Part shown: positions 27,590 through 35,710 of the stretch, piece after piece
Position numbering within the stretch: the stretch's first letter is position 1
Layout of the letters: the number at the start of each line of letters is the position of its first letter
Assembly (NCBI RefSeq): GCF_002742625.1
Contig: NZ_PEBF01000001.1
Location: 1,612,001-1,676,000, forward strand
DNA length: 64,000 nt
Reading direction: 5' to 3'
Origin: Caulobacter sp. FWC2
Lineage (GTDB): Bacteria; Pseudomonadota; Alphaproteobacteria; Caulobacterales; Caulobacteraceae
The notes under the pieces: generated by a model
Told to the model about the DNA's origin: nothing
The model's input: the letters and a program-made list of their open reading frames with translations, nothing else
Database searches by the model: none
Position numbers and translations under genes: made by a program

Positions 27590-27853
27590 TCGTTTCTGTG
27601 TTCCAGGGCCGACCGCCGCCAGAGGGATGCAGTTGCGGAGCTTCCCCCGCGCCGACGAGCGCGCCCGCTCGATCGCCCCCCGCCGCCGCAACGGTCGCTG
27701 GCCATGCGCCCTTTCCTCGCGACGAGGTGCAAGCATTGTGCGGCCGTTCTGAACGCCGATCATTCAGCGGCGTGTAAAATCGACAAGTGTCTGATTTCGT
27801 GGGATTGGACGCTGCGAACGCCGGGGATGGACGCCGTCCAATCCCCACAAACA
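27590..27853 (-). repeat. Uncharacterised intergenic element, copy 2 (opposite orientation)
   Basis: The reverse complement aligns with 12045-12310. It starts with GGGGATTGG (27851-27843) and keeps the CGAAATCA, T-rich, ATCGGCGTTCA and GCCGCA blocks in the same order and spacing. Identity by eye is about 60-65 percent over roughly 180 bases, so it is an old duplication or a conserved functional element. It could hold a promoter and small RNA, or be remnants of a gene. Each copy lies downstream of a plus-strand gene. Confidence 0.5.
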
Positions 27854-27854
27854 G

Positions 27855-27985
27855 CCGTCATTCCCGCCCTTGTGGCGGGAACCCCTGGTTCAGCTGACAC
27901 GTGACAAGCTTTGGCGGGCTGGCCCGCCACACCCCCGCCCTTGCGGCGGACAGAGGGGTTCCCGCCACAAGGGCGGGAATGACGG
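27855..27985. repeat. Nested palindrome with 32-bp perfect arms
   Basis: Arms 27855-27886 and 27954-27985 are exact reverse complements over 32 bases. The 67-base interior contains another hairpin (GGCGGGCTGGCCCGCC). The outer core GTCATTCCCGCC resembles the GTCATCCCGG palindrome at 3167. Confidence 0.9.
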
Positions 27986-28156
27986 GATGTTTTAGGATCG
28001 GTAAGAAGACCTTCCGCATCGGTAGAGCATCATCCTACATCTCACGGCGAGACGAGCTCAGGGCTGCGGCCTCCAAGAGATTTAAGGATCGCACCGACCA
28101 AGGTCGGCTTTCGGCGCCGGTAGTTGAGACGAATTTCGACCCGTAGCGGACGTTTT
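27986..28156. other. Gene-free spacer
   Basis: About 170 bases between two palindromic elements. I see no tRNA, terminator or plausible small gene. Confidence 0.4.
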
Positions 28157-28294
28157 AGCGCCCCCTCCGTCACGTCGCCTACCGGCGCCGCGCCACCTCC
28201 CCCGTTTCACGGGTGAGGAGGAAGCCGCATCCTCCTGCCCCGCTTGCGGGGGAGGTGGATCGCTGCGGACACGCAGCGAGACGGAGGGGGCGCT
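28157..28294. repeat. Nested C-rich palindromic element
   Basis: Fifteen-base perfect terminal arms (28157-28171 and 28280-28294). The interior has CCACCTCCCCCGTTTCACGGGTGAGG and a second hairpin ending GGGGGAGGTGG. It is of the same CCTCCCCC family as 54867-55003 and 50089-50209. Confidence 0.85.
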
Positions 28295-28638
28295 TCTAAG
28301 CCAAGGTTCTCCAACCACCCTTCATAGCCCCTCGCGACGTCCGCTGTCCGGCTGACGTCGGACTGCGTGGCTCGGGCTGAAGCCGAGTTCCCAACTTCCA
28401 CCCATCGCGGCCCTCAAATCCCCAGCCCCCAAACGAAGACCGCCGCTGCGGGCGCCTCCCACAAGGCGTCCGAAACGGCGGTATGGAGCCCTCCGGGCTC
28501 GGATCACGCCCCCACATGAACGCGATAGCCAAGGGATAACGGTGTCTTATGAGCCGTCGATGGCTTTCCCCAACGGGGCGAGAGCGGGCGGATGAATGCG
28601 TCGGTTGCCTTACCCTGGAAGCGCGCTATCTAGCGCCC
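28295..28638 (-). other. Gene-free, hairpin-rich spacer
   Basis: No credible gene. The minus strand can form several strong stems: one pairing ACCGCCG with GCGGCGGT around an inner GACGCC/GGCGCC stem (28440-28482), GAGCCC/GGGCTC (28486-28500), and CTCGGCTTCAGCCCGAG (28373-28389). This could be a structured RNA or attenuator, or simply GC-rich sequence. It does not match any RNA family I can recall. Confidence 0.3.
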
Positions 28639-29040
28639 ATGGCGTTGCACATCATCAAGCTGGTCGTCGGATGCGAGACGATCGACGATCTCCTGGCCTG
28701 GCACAGGGACGCGAGCCAGCCCTGGATCATGCACACCCGCATGACGCCCAAGCGGATCGACGAGGTGCTGGACGGCGGCTCGCTGTATCGGGTGTTCAAG
28801 GGGCAGGTTCTTTGCCGCCAGAAGATCCTGGCGATCGATACGGTCGGGGAGGGGGCGGCGTCGCGTTGCGAGGTGACGGTCGATCCGCCGATTATCCGCG
28901 TGGCGCCGCAGCCGCGCCGGGCCTTTCAGGGCTGGCGCTACCTGAAGCCCGAGGACGCGCCGCCTGACCTGACCGAGAGCGAAGCCGCCGACCTGCCGCC
29001 GGATCTCGCCCGCCAGCTGCGCGAGCTGGGCGCGTGGTGA
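28639..29040 (+). CDS. DUF1489 family protein
   Basis: 133 residues, starting MALHIIKLVVGCETIDDLLAW, which is the characteristic N-terminus of alphaproteobacterial DUF1489 proteins. It continues with MHTRMTPKRIDEVLDGGSLYRVFKG and a middle R-x-I-L-A-I segment (RQKILAID), ending in a PPDLARQLRELGAW tail. The family is conserved and uncharacterised. A longer frame starting at 28549 adds 30 residues unlike the family, so ATG 28639 is preferred. It is convergent with panC. Confidence 0.85.
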   Translation: MALHIIKLVVGCETIDDLLAWHRDASQPWIMHTRMTPKRIDEVLDGGSLYRVFKGQVLCRQKILAIDTVGEGAASRCEVTVDPPIIRVAPQPRRAFQGWRYLKPEDAPPDLTESEAADLPPDLARQLRELGAW

Positions 29041-29124
29041 CTTCGCCGGAATAACTTTCGGATGTGTCGTTATCGAACTGGCAACCGTGGCGGGTGTCAT
29101 CTTGCCGCAGGGGACACGGGAGAG

Positions 29125-29217
29125 ATGACAATGAAGGCCGGTTTCGCCGCCTTGGGCGTGGGAATGCTGTTCGTGGGCCTGATCGCGGGGCTGCTGATCG
29201 CCCTCAGGCCGATCTAG
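29125..29217 (+). CDS. 30-residue hydrophobic microprotein
   Basis: A small frame ATG 29125 to TAG 29217 preceded by GGGAGAG. The product, MTMKAGFAALGVGMLFVGLIAGLLIALRPI when read in two parts, is almost entirely one membrane helix with a Lys near the start and an Arg at the end. Its stop overlaps the panC stop on the opposite strand. It may be a real small membrane protein, but its size and lack of recognised homology leave it uncertain. Confidence 0.5.
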   Translation: MTMKAGFAALGVGMLFVGLIAGLLIALRPI

Positions 29218-30080
29218 GCTACCGCCATATTGTCGATCAGCCGCGTCTTGCCCAGCCACGCGGCGACCAGAATGCGGCCCATAATAGGCCCACTAGGCGT
29301 CTGGCCGATCGGGCCGGGGCCCAGGCGCGACAGGTCGTTGGCCTCCCGCACTTCCACATAGTCGACCTGACCAAAGCCGGCCGCTTTCAGCGCGGCCGTC
29401 GCCGTTTGCTCGGCCTCGTCGATCCGACCGCCCGCGGCGACCGCGGCGGCGGCGGTCTTCATCGCCGTCGGCAAGGCCACGGCGGCGGCGCGTTCTTCGG
29501 CGGACAGGTAGGCGTTGCGCGAGGAGAGGGCGAGGCCGTCCTCGGCCCGCGCCGTCGGGGCGCCGATGATCTCGATGGGGATATCCAGGTCGCGGGTCAT
29601 CCGCTTGACCACCTGCAACTGCTGGTAGTCCTTCTCGCCGAACACCGCGACGTCGGCCTGGCTCTGGATGAACAGCTTGGCCACCACGGTGGCGACGCCG
29701 CCGAAGAACTGCGGCCGCGCCGCGCCTTCCAGCGGTTCGGAGACGCCCGAGACCGTGATCGCCGTGGCGAAGCCGGGGGCGTACATCTCCGCGCCATTGG
29801 GGGCGAACATCAGGTCGCAGCCGACCGAGGCCAGCTTCTCGGCGTCGATCGCCTCGCCGCGCGGATAGGCGTCGAAGTCCTCGTGCGGGGCGAACTGCTT
29901 GGGATTGACGAAGACGGTGGCGATCACCCGGTCGGCGTTCTGCTGGGCCAGGCGGATCAGGGTCAGGTGGCCCTCGTGCAGGGCGCCCATGGTCGGAACC
30001 AGGGCCACGCGCTGGCCGGCGGCCTTCCAGGCGCGGACGTGCTCGCGCATCTGCGCGACGGTGCGAACGATCTGGGTCAT
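29214..30080 (-). CDS. panC: Pantoate--beta-alanine ligase
   Basis: PanC condenses pantoate and beta-alanine with ATP to pantothenate, the last step of vitamin B5 synthesis. 288 residues in the nucleotidyltransferase fold: PTMGALHEGHLTLI with the two-His HxGH signature, FVNPKQFAPHEDFDAYP, VFGEKDYQQLQVVKRM and SSRNAYLS (KMSKS-equivalent). It is divergent from mipZ, the arrangement seen in Caulobacter. Confidence 0.96.
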   Translation of the reverse strand: MTQIVRTVAQMREHVRAWKAAGQRVALVPTMGALHEGHLTLIRLAQQNADRVIATVFVNPKQFAPHEDFDAYPRGEAIDAEKLASVGCDLMFAPNGAEMYAPGFATAITVSGVSEPLEGAARPQFFGGVATVVAKLFIQSQADVAVFGEKDYQQLQVVKRMTRDLDIPIEIIGAPTARAEDGLALSSRNAYLSAEERAAAVALPTAMKTAAAAVAAGGRIDEAEQTATAALKAAGFGQVDYVEVREANDLSRLGPGPIGQTPSGPIMGRILVAAWLGKTRLIDNMAVA

Positions 30081-30215
30081 GGCTGGGCCTCCACGCGGAC
30101 AGGCCGCGCTTATGGCCTCGCGGCTTCCACAGGTCCACCGTCCGTTGCGTGAGGCCCCGCCAGGGGTGCGACAATTATGCTTGTGGATTGAACCGGTTGA
30201 CCCGCTAGGGCGGCG

Positions 30216-30230
30216 GTAACATCGTGTTAA
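30216..30230 (+). promoter_or_regulatory. Candidate CtrA box upstream of mipZ
   Basis: GTAA, seven bases, TTAA, followed by CC: one mismatch from the CtrA consensus TTAA-N7-TTAA. It lies 48 bases upstream of the mipZ ATG, within the panC-mipZ divergent region. Confidence 0.45.
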
Positions 30231-30250
30231 CCTTCAGTCCAAGGTCGCGC

Positions 30251-30277
30251 GAGTCGCGAAGCATCGAGGATCGAGTC
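30251..30277. promoter_or_regulatory. Two GANTC (CcrM methylation) sites in mipZ leader
   Basis: GAGTC at 30251-30255 and again at 30273-30277, immediately before the mipZ ATG. CcrM methylates GANTC and mipZ is known in C. crescentus to respond to CcrM/GcrA. The presence of the sites is certain; the regulation here is inferred. Confidence 0.5.
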
Positions 30278-31114
30278 ATGGCCGAAACGCGCGTCATCGT
30301 CGTCGGCAACGAAAAAGGTGGTGCGGGCAAGTCCACCATCGCCGTCCACCTTGTCACTGCGCTGCTGTACGGCGGCGCCAAGGTCGCCGTGTTGGACCTG
30401 GATCTTCGCCAGCGCACCTCGGGCCGGTTCTTCGAGAACCGCGTCGCCTGGGCGGCCAGCAAGAAGCTGGACCTGCCCATGCCACTGTCGCTGACCCTCA
30501 GCGACAACGACATCGCTCTGGCCGAAAAGGGCGACGAAGAGCAGGTCGCCGGTTTCGAGGCCGCCTTCGCCCGCGCGGCGGAGGAATGCGACTTCATCCT
30601 GATCGACACCCCCGGCGGCGACAGCGCCATCACGCGCCTGGCCCACGGCCGCGCGGACCTGGTGGTTACGCCGATGAACGACAGCTTCGTCGATTTCGAC
30701 ATGCTGGGCACCGTCGACCCGGTGACCCTGGAGCTGACCAAGCCCAGCCTCTATTCGCTGACCGTCTGGGAAGGCCGCAAGCAGCGCGCCCTGTCGGGCC
30801 AGCGCCAGGCCATGGACTGGGTGGTGCTGCGCAACCGCCTCGCCACCACCGAGGCCCGCAACCGCAAGCGCCTGGAGGACCGGCTGACGGCCCTGGCCAA
30901 GCGCGTCGGCTTCCGCATCGGCCCCGGCCTGCGCGACCGGGTCATCTATCGCGAGCTGTTCCCGTTCGGCCTGACCATCGCCGACCTGTCGCCGCAGGTG
31001 CGCCCGGTGCCGGTGTCGCTTCAGCACCTGGCCGCCCGCCAGGAACTGCGCGCCCTGATGCACAGCCTGGGCCTGTCGGCCTATTCCGGCGAGACCCTGC
31101 TGGCGGCGCAGTAG
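30278..31114 (+). CDS. mipZ: Division-plane positioning ATPase MipZ
   Basis: A ParA-like ATPase of 278 residues. It forms a gradient from the poles, binds ParB at parS and blocks FtsZ polymerisation near the poles. Deviant Walker A in GNEKGGAGKST (about 11-21), Walker A' in DLDLRQRTSGRFFENR, Walker B in CDFILIDTPGG, and the MipZ-specific DSFVDFDMLGTVDP and RNRLATTEARNRKR segments are all visible. ATG 30278 corresponds to the known N-terminus MAETRVIVVGNEKGG. It is monocistronic. Confidence 0.96.
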   Translation: MAETRVIVVGNEKGGAGKSTIAVHLVTALLYGGAKVAVLDLDLRQRTSGRFFENRVAWAASKKLDLPMPLSLTLSDNDIALAEKGDEEQVAGFEAAFARAAEECDFILIDTPGGDSAITRLAHGRADLVVTPMNDSFVDFDMLGTVDPVTLELTKPSLYSLTVWEGRKQRALSGQRQAMDWVVLRNRLATTEARNRKRLEDRLTALAKRVGFRIGPGLRDRVIYRELFPFGLTIADLSPQVRPVPVSLQHLAARQELRALMHSLGLSAYSGETLLAAQ

Positions 31115-31183
31115 GCGCTGGCCTAAGTTAGAAAGCGGGCGGCTGGGGCGACCCTGCCGCCCGTTTTCGTATCTGGAGTTCCG

Positions 31184-31618
31184 ATGCTGTACCTGCTGCT
31201 GGGCGCGGCCATCCTCGTCTTCCTGCTGTGGCCCAAGGGGCGCAGGTTCCTGAACGGCGACGGCTGGCGGGTCGGGGCGGGCGCGGCCTCGATCGCCGCC
31301 TTCGCCGGGGCGGCCTATGCGTCGATCCGCGGGTCTTGGGGCACCGGGATCGTGCTGGGGGTCATCGGCCTATGGAGCGTCACCGAGGCCCGCCGCCGGC
31401 CGGTCATCCGCCGCGAGATCGTCCATCCGCCAAAGGCCGAGCTCAGCCTGTCCGAAGCCCGGGCCATTCTCGGCGTCGGCCCCGACGCGAGCCTGGCCGA
31501 GGTCAAGGCGGCCTATATGCGACTGATCCAGATGGCCCATCCGGACAAGGGCGGCACCGAAGGGCTGGCGGCCCAGCTCAACGCCGCGCGGGATCGTTTG
31601 ATCAGGCGGCGAAGCTAG
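31184..31618 (+). CDS. Membrane-anchored J-domain protein
   Basis: 144 residues with two or three N-terminal membrane segments (about 1-17, 28-47 and 48-68) and a C-terminal J domain (about 85-140) containing HPDKGG, the conserved HPD loop that stimulates DnaK ATPase. The architecture is of TIM14/DjlA-like membrane DnaJ proteins that bring DnaK to the membrane. RBS is weak; ATG 31184 is the only reasonable start. It lies 69 bases after mipZ. Confidence 0.85.
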   Translation: MLYLLLGAAILVFLLWPKGRRFLNGDGWRVGAGAASIAAFAGAAYASIRGSWGTGIVLGVIGLWSVTEARRRPVIRREIVHPPKAELSLSEARAILGVGPDASLAEVKAAYMRLIQMAHPDKGGTEGLAAQLNAARDRLIRRRS

Positions 31619-31768
31619 GCTACGACTTCCACCATGATCAATAACCAACGTTTCTGGCGTCGTCGCTCGTCGGGCCAAACCTGCTCGGTATGACGCTCTG
31701 ACCGCGTTCAGAGCGAGCCGCCGCGCGCGGCTTATGGCGTCATTTCAGTTTCGGACCTTGATCTTCCC

Positions 31769-32986
31769 ATGACCAACCCACCCATCGACTGGGCCGAGCG
31801 CTTCAGCGCGCGCATGGACCGCGTCCACGCCAGCGAGATCCGCGAGCTTCTCAAGCTGCTGGACCAGCCCGACATCCTGTCGTTCGCCGGCGGCATCCCC
31901 GATCCCGCCCTGTTCCCCGCCGAGCGGATCCAGGCCGACTACGAGGCCGTGCTGAGCGATCCGGTGCTGGCCAGGCAGGCGCTGCAATACTCCGTCAGTG
32001 AGGGCTATCTGCCGCTGCGCGAGTGGATCGCCGAGCGCATGACCCGCGACGGCATGCCGTGCGAGCCGCACAACATCATGCTGACCGCCGGCTCGCAGCA
32101 GGCGCTGGACCTGATCGGCAAGCTGTTCATCAGCCCTGGCGACACCGTGGTGGTGGCGCGGCCGACCTATCTGGGCGCGCTGCAGGCCTTCAACGGCTAC
32201 CAGCCGACCTATCGCGACCTGGCGGACGCGGCGCTGACGGGCGGCGAGACCGACCTGCCGCGGGGCGCGCTCGGCTATTTCGTGCCCGACTTCGCCAATC
32301 CGACCGGCGTCAGCCTGACCCTGGCCGAGCGCGAGGCCCTGCTGGACCTCGCGGCCGCGCTGGATATGACCCTGGTCGAGGACGCGGCCTATCGCGAACT
32401 GCGCTTCGCCGGCGAGCCGACGCCTACTCTCCTGTCGCTCGACATCGCTCGGGCGGGGGGCATCGACAACGCCCGGACGATGTTCCTGGGAACCCTGTCC
32501 AAGACCCTGTCGCCGGCCCTGCGCATCGGCTGGGTCTGCGGCCCCAAGCCGGTGATCGAGAAGCTGGTTCTGCTCAAGCAGGGCGCGGACCTGCACGTCT
32601 CGACGATCAACCAGATGGTCGCCCATCGCGCGGTGTCTCAAGGCTACGACCAGCATCTGCATCGCCTGCGCGGGGCCTATGGCGCCAAGGGACGGGTGAT
32701 GCTGGCGGCGCTGGAACGGTCCATGCCCGAAGGCGTGACCTGGTCGCATCCCGACGGCGGCATGTTCGTGTGGATCGACCTGCCGGAAGGCATCGACGGC
32801 GCGGACCTGCTGGCCCGGGCCATTGCCGAAGAGCGCGTGGCCTTCGTGCCCGGCGCGCCATTCTTCGCCGAGGTGAAGACGGCCAACGCCATCCGCCTCA
32901 GCTACTCGCTGCCGACCGACGCGCAGATCGAGGAAGGCGTGGGACGGCTGGCGCGGCTGATCTCAAAGGTGATGGCGGAGGCCTAA
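31769..32986 (+). CDS. PLP-dependent aminotransferase (2-aminoadipate/LysN-like class I)
   Basis: 405 residues, fold type I. Schiff-base Lys in GTLSKTLSPALRIGW; also FAGGIPDPALFP, a SVSEGYLPLREWIAERM segment, ARPTYLGALQAF, PDFANPTGVSLT and DAAYRELRF. The MDRVHASEIRELLKLL and SFAGGIPD start resemble MocR/LysN-type aminotransferases acting on aromatic or 2-aminoadipate substrates; no DNA-binding domain is fused. It ends in a strong terminator 6 bases past the stop. Substrate not known. Confidence 0.88.
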   Translation: MTNPPIDWAERFSARMDRVHASEIRELLKLLDQPDILSFAGGIPDPALFPAERIQADYEAVLSDPVLARQALQYSVSEGYLPLREWIAERMTRDGMPCEPHNIMLTAGSQQALDLIGKLFISPGDTVVVARPTYLGALQAFNGYQPTYRDLADAALTGGETDLPRGALGYFVPDFANPTGVSLTLAEREALLDLAAALDMTLVEDAAYRELRFAGEPTPTLLSLDIARAGGIDNARTMFLGTLSKTLSPALRIGWVCGPKPVIEKLVLLKQGADLHVSTINQMVAHRAVSQGYDQHLHRLRGAYGAKGRVMLAALERSMPEGVTWSHPDGGMFVWIDLPEGIDGADLLARAIAEERVAFVPGAPFFAEVKTANAIRLSYSLPTDAQIEEGVGRLARLISKVMAEA

Positions 32987-32991
32987 AAGCA

Positions 32992-33019
32992 AAACCCCGG
33001 AGGTCGCCCTCCGGGGTTT
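32992..33019. terminator. Bidirectional terminator
   Basis: AAACCCCGGAGG and CCTCCGGGGTTT pair perfectly around a 4-base loop, with T-runs on both strands (TTTCTTGTTT on plus). It lies between the convergent aminotransferase and D,D-carboxypeptidase genes. Confidence 0.9.
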
Positions 33020-33043
33020 CTTGTTTCAGCGGTGGGGGTCGGC

Positions 33044-34369
33044 TCAGCGCGGCGACAGCACCATGCAGGGCATCCGCTTGGCCTTCAGGGCCGAGCAGGC
33101 CTCGCGGGCGGCGTCCGAGGTCAGGCCCTGGAACTGGGCGCGGAAGGCTCCGCCGGCCGCGCCTTCGACAGCCCCTTCGGCGTCGGCGACCATCTTGGCG
33201 AAGCGGTTGCGCACCAGCTTCAGCTGGTCGTTGGCCAGCGACTTGGACTTGAACGCTCCGACCTGCACGCCCCATTCGCCCTTCGGCTTCTTGGCGGCGG
33301 CCTTTGGGGCCGGCTTGGCGGCTTCCTGAGCGCCGCGCAGGGTGGGGGAGACCTTCACCGGGCCCGGGTTGCGGGGGTTCTCGGTCAGGACGATCCGCAG
33401 GCCGGCCTGGTCGCCGTCGCCCTGTTCGGTCGACGGACGCTCGATCGGGCCCGACGGCTCTTCCTCATAGATGTTGGCGGCGATGGTGGTGCGCTCGCCG
33501 CGCGACCGGCGCTTCATGACGTCGAAGCCGGTCAGCAGCAGGTCTTCCATGTTGTTGTCGCGCCAGGCGGTCGAGGGGCCGCCCAGGACCACGGCGATCA
33601 GGCGACGGCCGTCGCGCACGGCCGAGCCGGCGAGGTTGAAGCCGCTGGCGTTCGTGTAGCCGGTCTTCAGGCCGTCGAAGCCGTCCATGCTGTCCAGCAG
33701 GCGGTTGTGGCCTTTGACGTAGTTGCCCCGGAAGTAGAAGCCCTTCACCGAGAAGTAGCTGTAGTACTGCGGGAAATCGCGCATCGTGGCGCGCGACAGG
33801 ATGGCGAGATCCCGGGCCGTGGAGATCTGACGGCTATCGGGCAGGCCCGAGGCGTTCACAAAGCGGCTGTTGCGCATGCCCAGTTCCTGACCGCGCAGGG
33901 TCATCAGGGCGGCGAAGCGCGACTCACTGCCGGCGAGTCGCTCGGCCATGGCCACGGCCACGTCGTTGGCCGACTTGACCGTCATGGCCTTGATGGCCTC
34001 GTCGACCGACAGGCTGTCGCCGGGCGAAATGCCGATCTTGGTCGGGGCCTGGGCGGCCGCGCGGGGCGACATGACGACCCGGTCCGTCAGCTTCAGGCGG
34101 CCTTCGCTCAGCGCCTCGAAGGTCAGGTAAAGGGTCATCACCTTGGTGACCGAGGCGGGGTAGCGGGGGCTGTCAGCCCTTTTGTCGTAAAGGACTTCGC
34201 CCGAATTGGCGTCGATCACGATCGCCGCGTACTTCGGTTCCTGAGCGTTCAGCTGCAGGTACGGTATGGCCGCCGAAGCCGGGGTCGGCGCCACGGCGCC
34301 GAACAGGCACGAGAGCGCGAGGCCGGCGACGGCCAGGAAAGAACGGGCGGTGGTAAGCTTGGCGAACAT
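33044..34369 (-). CDS. D-alanyl-D-alanine carboxypeptidase with SPOR domain (PBP5/DacA type)
   Basis: A periplasmic class C penicillin-binding protein of 441 residues that trims the pentapeptide stem of peptidoglycan. Signal peptide at about 1-31 (ATG 34369 preferred, since an earlier in-frame start would precede the signal peptide with 32 charged residues). Peptidase S11 motifs: SVTK (about 67-70), SAND (about 127-130) and KTGY (about 235-238). A C-terminal SPOR domain (WGVQVGAFKS onward, about 365-441) would target it to denuded septal glycan, so it is probably involved in division. An Ala/Pro/Lys linker joins the two. Confidence 0.93.
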   Translation of the reverse strand: MFAKLTTARSFLAVAGLALSCLFGAVAPTPASAAIPYLQLNAQEPKYAAIVIDANSGEVLYDKRADSPRYPASVTKVMTLYLTFEALSEGRLKLTDRVVMSPRAAAQAPTKIGISPGDSLSVDEAIKAMTVKSANDVAVAMAERLAGSESRFAALMTLRGQELGMRNSRFVNASGLPDSRQISTARDLAILSRATMRDFPQYYSYFSVKGFYFRGNYVKGHNRLLDSMDGFDGLKTGYTNASGFNLAGSAVRDGRRLIAVVLGGPSTAWRDNNMEDLLLTGFDVMKRRSRGERTTIAANIYEEEPSGPIERPSTEQGDGDQAGLRIVLTENPRNPGPVKVSPTLRGAQEAAKPAPKAAAKKPKGEWGVQVGAFKSKSLANDQLKLVRNRFAKMVADAEGAVEGAAGGAFRAQFQGLTSDAAREACSALKAKRMPCMVLSPR

Positions 34370-34535
34370 GAAGCGACGTCCGTCATTTGAACTGGGAAGC
34401 GGTTTCGCACCGCCACACGCGTGACCATTAGCATGATGGAAGCGGCCTTTCGCTAAAGTAAACAACTGGTGAGCGATGTTGCCGCGGGCGCGAAAATTTC
34501 AGGCGCGTGTTTCCAATGCTGCAGCTTGCGAGGGC

Positions 34536-34550
34536 ATGACGTAGCGTCAT
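34536..34550. promoter_or_regulatory. Perfect palindrome upstream of phasin gene
   Basis: ATGACG, three bases, CGTCAT: a perfect two-fold symmetric site 127 bases upstream of the phasin ATG, in the 307-base divergent region. It could be an operator for the phasin or the carboxypeptidase. No binding protein can be named. Confidence 0.4.
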
Positions 34551-34574
34551 GGTGCGCTGCACAAAATCATTGAC

Positions 34575-34589
34575 TGCTGCACTGCAACA
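34575..34589. promoter_or_regulatory. TGC/GCA-rich motif, possible PhaR operator
   Basis: TGCTGCACTGCAACA resembles the TGC-rich half-sites recognised by the PHB-sensing repressor PhaR upstream of phasin genes in alphaproteobacteria. It lies 88 bases before the phasin start. Match to a precise consensus cannot be checked here. Confidence 0.35.
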
Positions 34590-34676
34590 TGAGAGAACCG
34601 CGGTGTTCCAAGCGCTGGTGGCGAGTTGCAGCTCGTTCATTCGGCCCCGCCTCATTCCCTCCCCAGGAGATCTCCC

Positions 34677-35111
34677 ATGGCCGCCGCCGAAACCGTCAAG
34701 AACACCGTCGAACAATTCAGCACCGCCTCGAACCAAGCGTTCAAGGACGGCGTCGAGAAGTCGCTGGCCGCCCTGGCCGAAGCCAACACCCATTCGAAGA
34801 AGAACCTGGAAGCCGTCGTCGCCTCGGTGACCGCCGCCACCAAGGGCGCCGAAGCCCTGGGCGCCCAGACCTTCGCCTATTCGAAGAAGGCCATGGAAGA
34901 CCAGGTCGCCGCCGCCAAGTCGCTGGCCGGCGCCAAGAGCGTCCAGGAAGCCATGGAACTGCAGACCGCCTGGGCCAAGACCGCTCTGGAAGCCTACATC
35001 GCCCAGGTCAGCAAGGCCTCGGAGATCGTCTCGGCCTCGATCAAGGACTCGGTCAAGCCGCTGAACGAGCGCGCCAGCGCCGCCGTCGAGAAGTTCCAAG
35101 CCGCGCGCTAA
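34677..35111 (+). CDS. Phasin family protein
   Basis: A small helical protein of 144 residues, rich in Ala, Glu and Lys, lacking Cys, with the phasin-type sequence NTVEQFSTASNQAFKDGVEKSLAAL followed by two helix bundles. It is expected to coat PHA granules or act as a related stress protein. ATG 34677 follows AGGAGA with 7 bases spacing. Highly biased codon use suggests strong expression. A terminator follows. A phasin assignment is solid in family terms, but granule association is inferred. Confidence 0.88.
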   Translation: MAAAETVKNTVEQFSTASNQAFKDGVEKSLAALAEANTHSKKNLEAVVASVTAATKGAEALGAQTFAYSKKAMEDQVAAAKSLAGAKSVQEAMELQTAWAKTALEAYIAQVSKASEIVSASIKDSVKPLNERASAAVEKFQAAR

Positions 35112-35155
35112 GCGCTGCTTCTGTTTCGGGCCTTCGGGCTCGATCCAACATCTGG

Positions 35156-35190
35156 AAAGGCCCGGACCGGAAGGTTCGGGCCTTTTCTCT
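35156..35190 (+). terminator. Terminator after phasin
   Basis: AAAGGCCCGGA pairs with TTCGGGCCTTT (one G-T pair), followed by TCTCTTTT. Strong intrinsic terminator for the phasin transcript. Confidence 0.88.
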
Positions 35191-35248
35191 TTTGTGCTCC
35201 GACGGGGCGCGATAAGCATGCCCCACTGCCTTTCAGTGGAGCGCGTGG

Positions 35249-35710
35249 ATGTCGAAGGTCGAGGAACGCCTGAAGGCGATCGGGATTGAGCTGCCCCAGC
35301 CAGTGGCGCCGGTGGCCAACTACGTGACCTTCGTCAAGACGGGCAATCTCGTGCACATCTCCGGCCAGATCTCGCTGGACGCCGACGGGGGCATCAAGGG
35401 CACGGTCGGGGTCGACGTCGACCTGGAGACCGCCCAGAAGGCCGCCCGCATCTGCGGGATCAACCTGCTGGCCCAGATGAAGGCGGCCTGCGACGGCGAC
35501 CTGGACCGCGTGGTCCGCGTCGTGAAGCTGGGCGGCTTCGTTCAGGCCGGTCCGGACTTCATCGACATCCCAAAGGTCATCAACGGCTGCTCGGACCTGA
35601 TGGTGGAGGCCCTGGGCGACGCCGGCCGCCACGCCCGCTCGGCGGTGGGGGTCTATCGTCTGCCCCTCGGCTTCGCGGTCGAGGTCGACGCGGTGGTGGA
35701 GATCGCCTGA
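35249..35710 (+). CDS. RidA/YjgF family protein
   Basis: 153 residues of the RidA fold with LVHISGQISLDADG (about 34-48), the conserved RVVRVVKLGGFVQAGPDF region and the terminal VEVDAVVEIA. RidA proteins hydrolyse reactive enamine/imine intermediates. This is the longer variant that lacks the canonical Arg in the IEIEAVA end and has VEVDAVVE, so it may belong to a non-deaminase subgroup. It opens an operon with GDPD; its TGA overlaps the next ATG. Confidence 0.85.
   Translation: MSKVEERLKAIGIELPQPVAPVANYVTFVKTGNLVHISGQISLDADGGIKGTVGVDVDLETAQKAARICGINLLAQMKAACDGDLDRVVRVVKLGGFVQAGPDFIDIPKVINGCSDLMVEALGDAGRHARSAVGVYRLPLGFAVEVDAVVEIA

Noticed and set aside
27590..27853. RNase P RNA, tmRNA or SRP RNA in the repeated intergenic element
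   Set aside because: A GAGGAAAG-like piece is present, but the universal RNase P, tmRNA and SRP core motifs are absent.
27449..27904. Several overlapping open frames of 60-147 residues around 27.5-27.9 kb
   Set aside because: They have no RBS, lie in a repeat-rich region, and appear on both strands; substitutions relative to the 12 kb copy are not codon-like.
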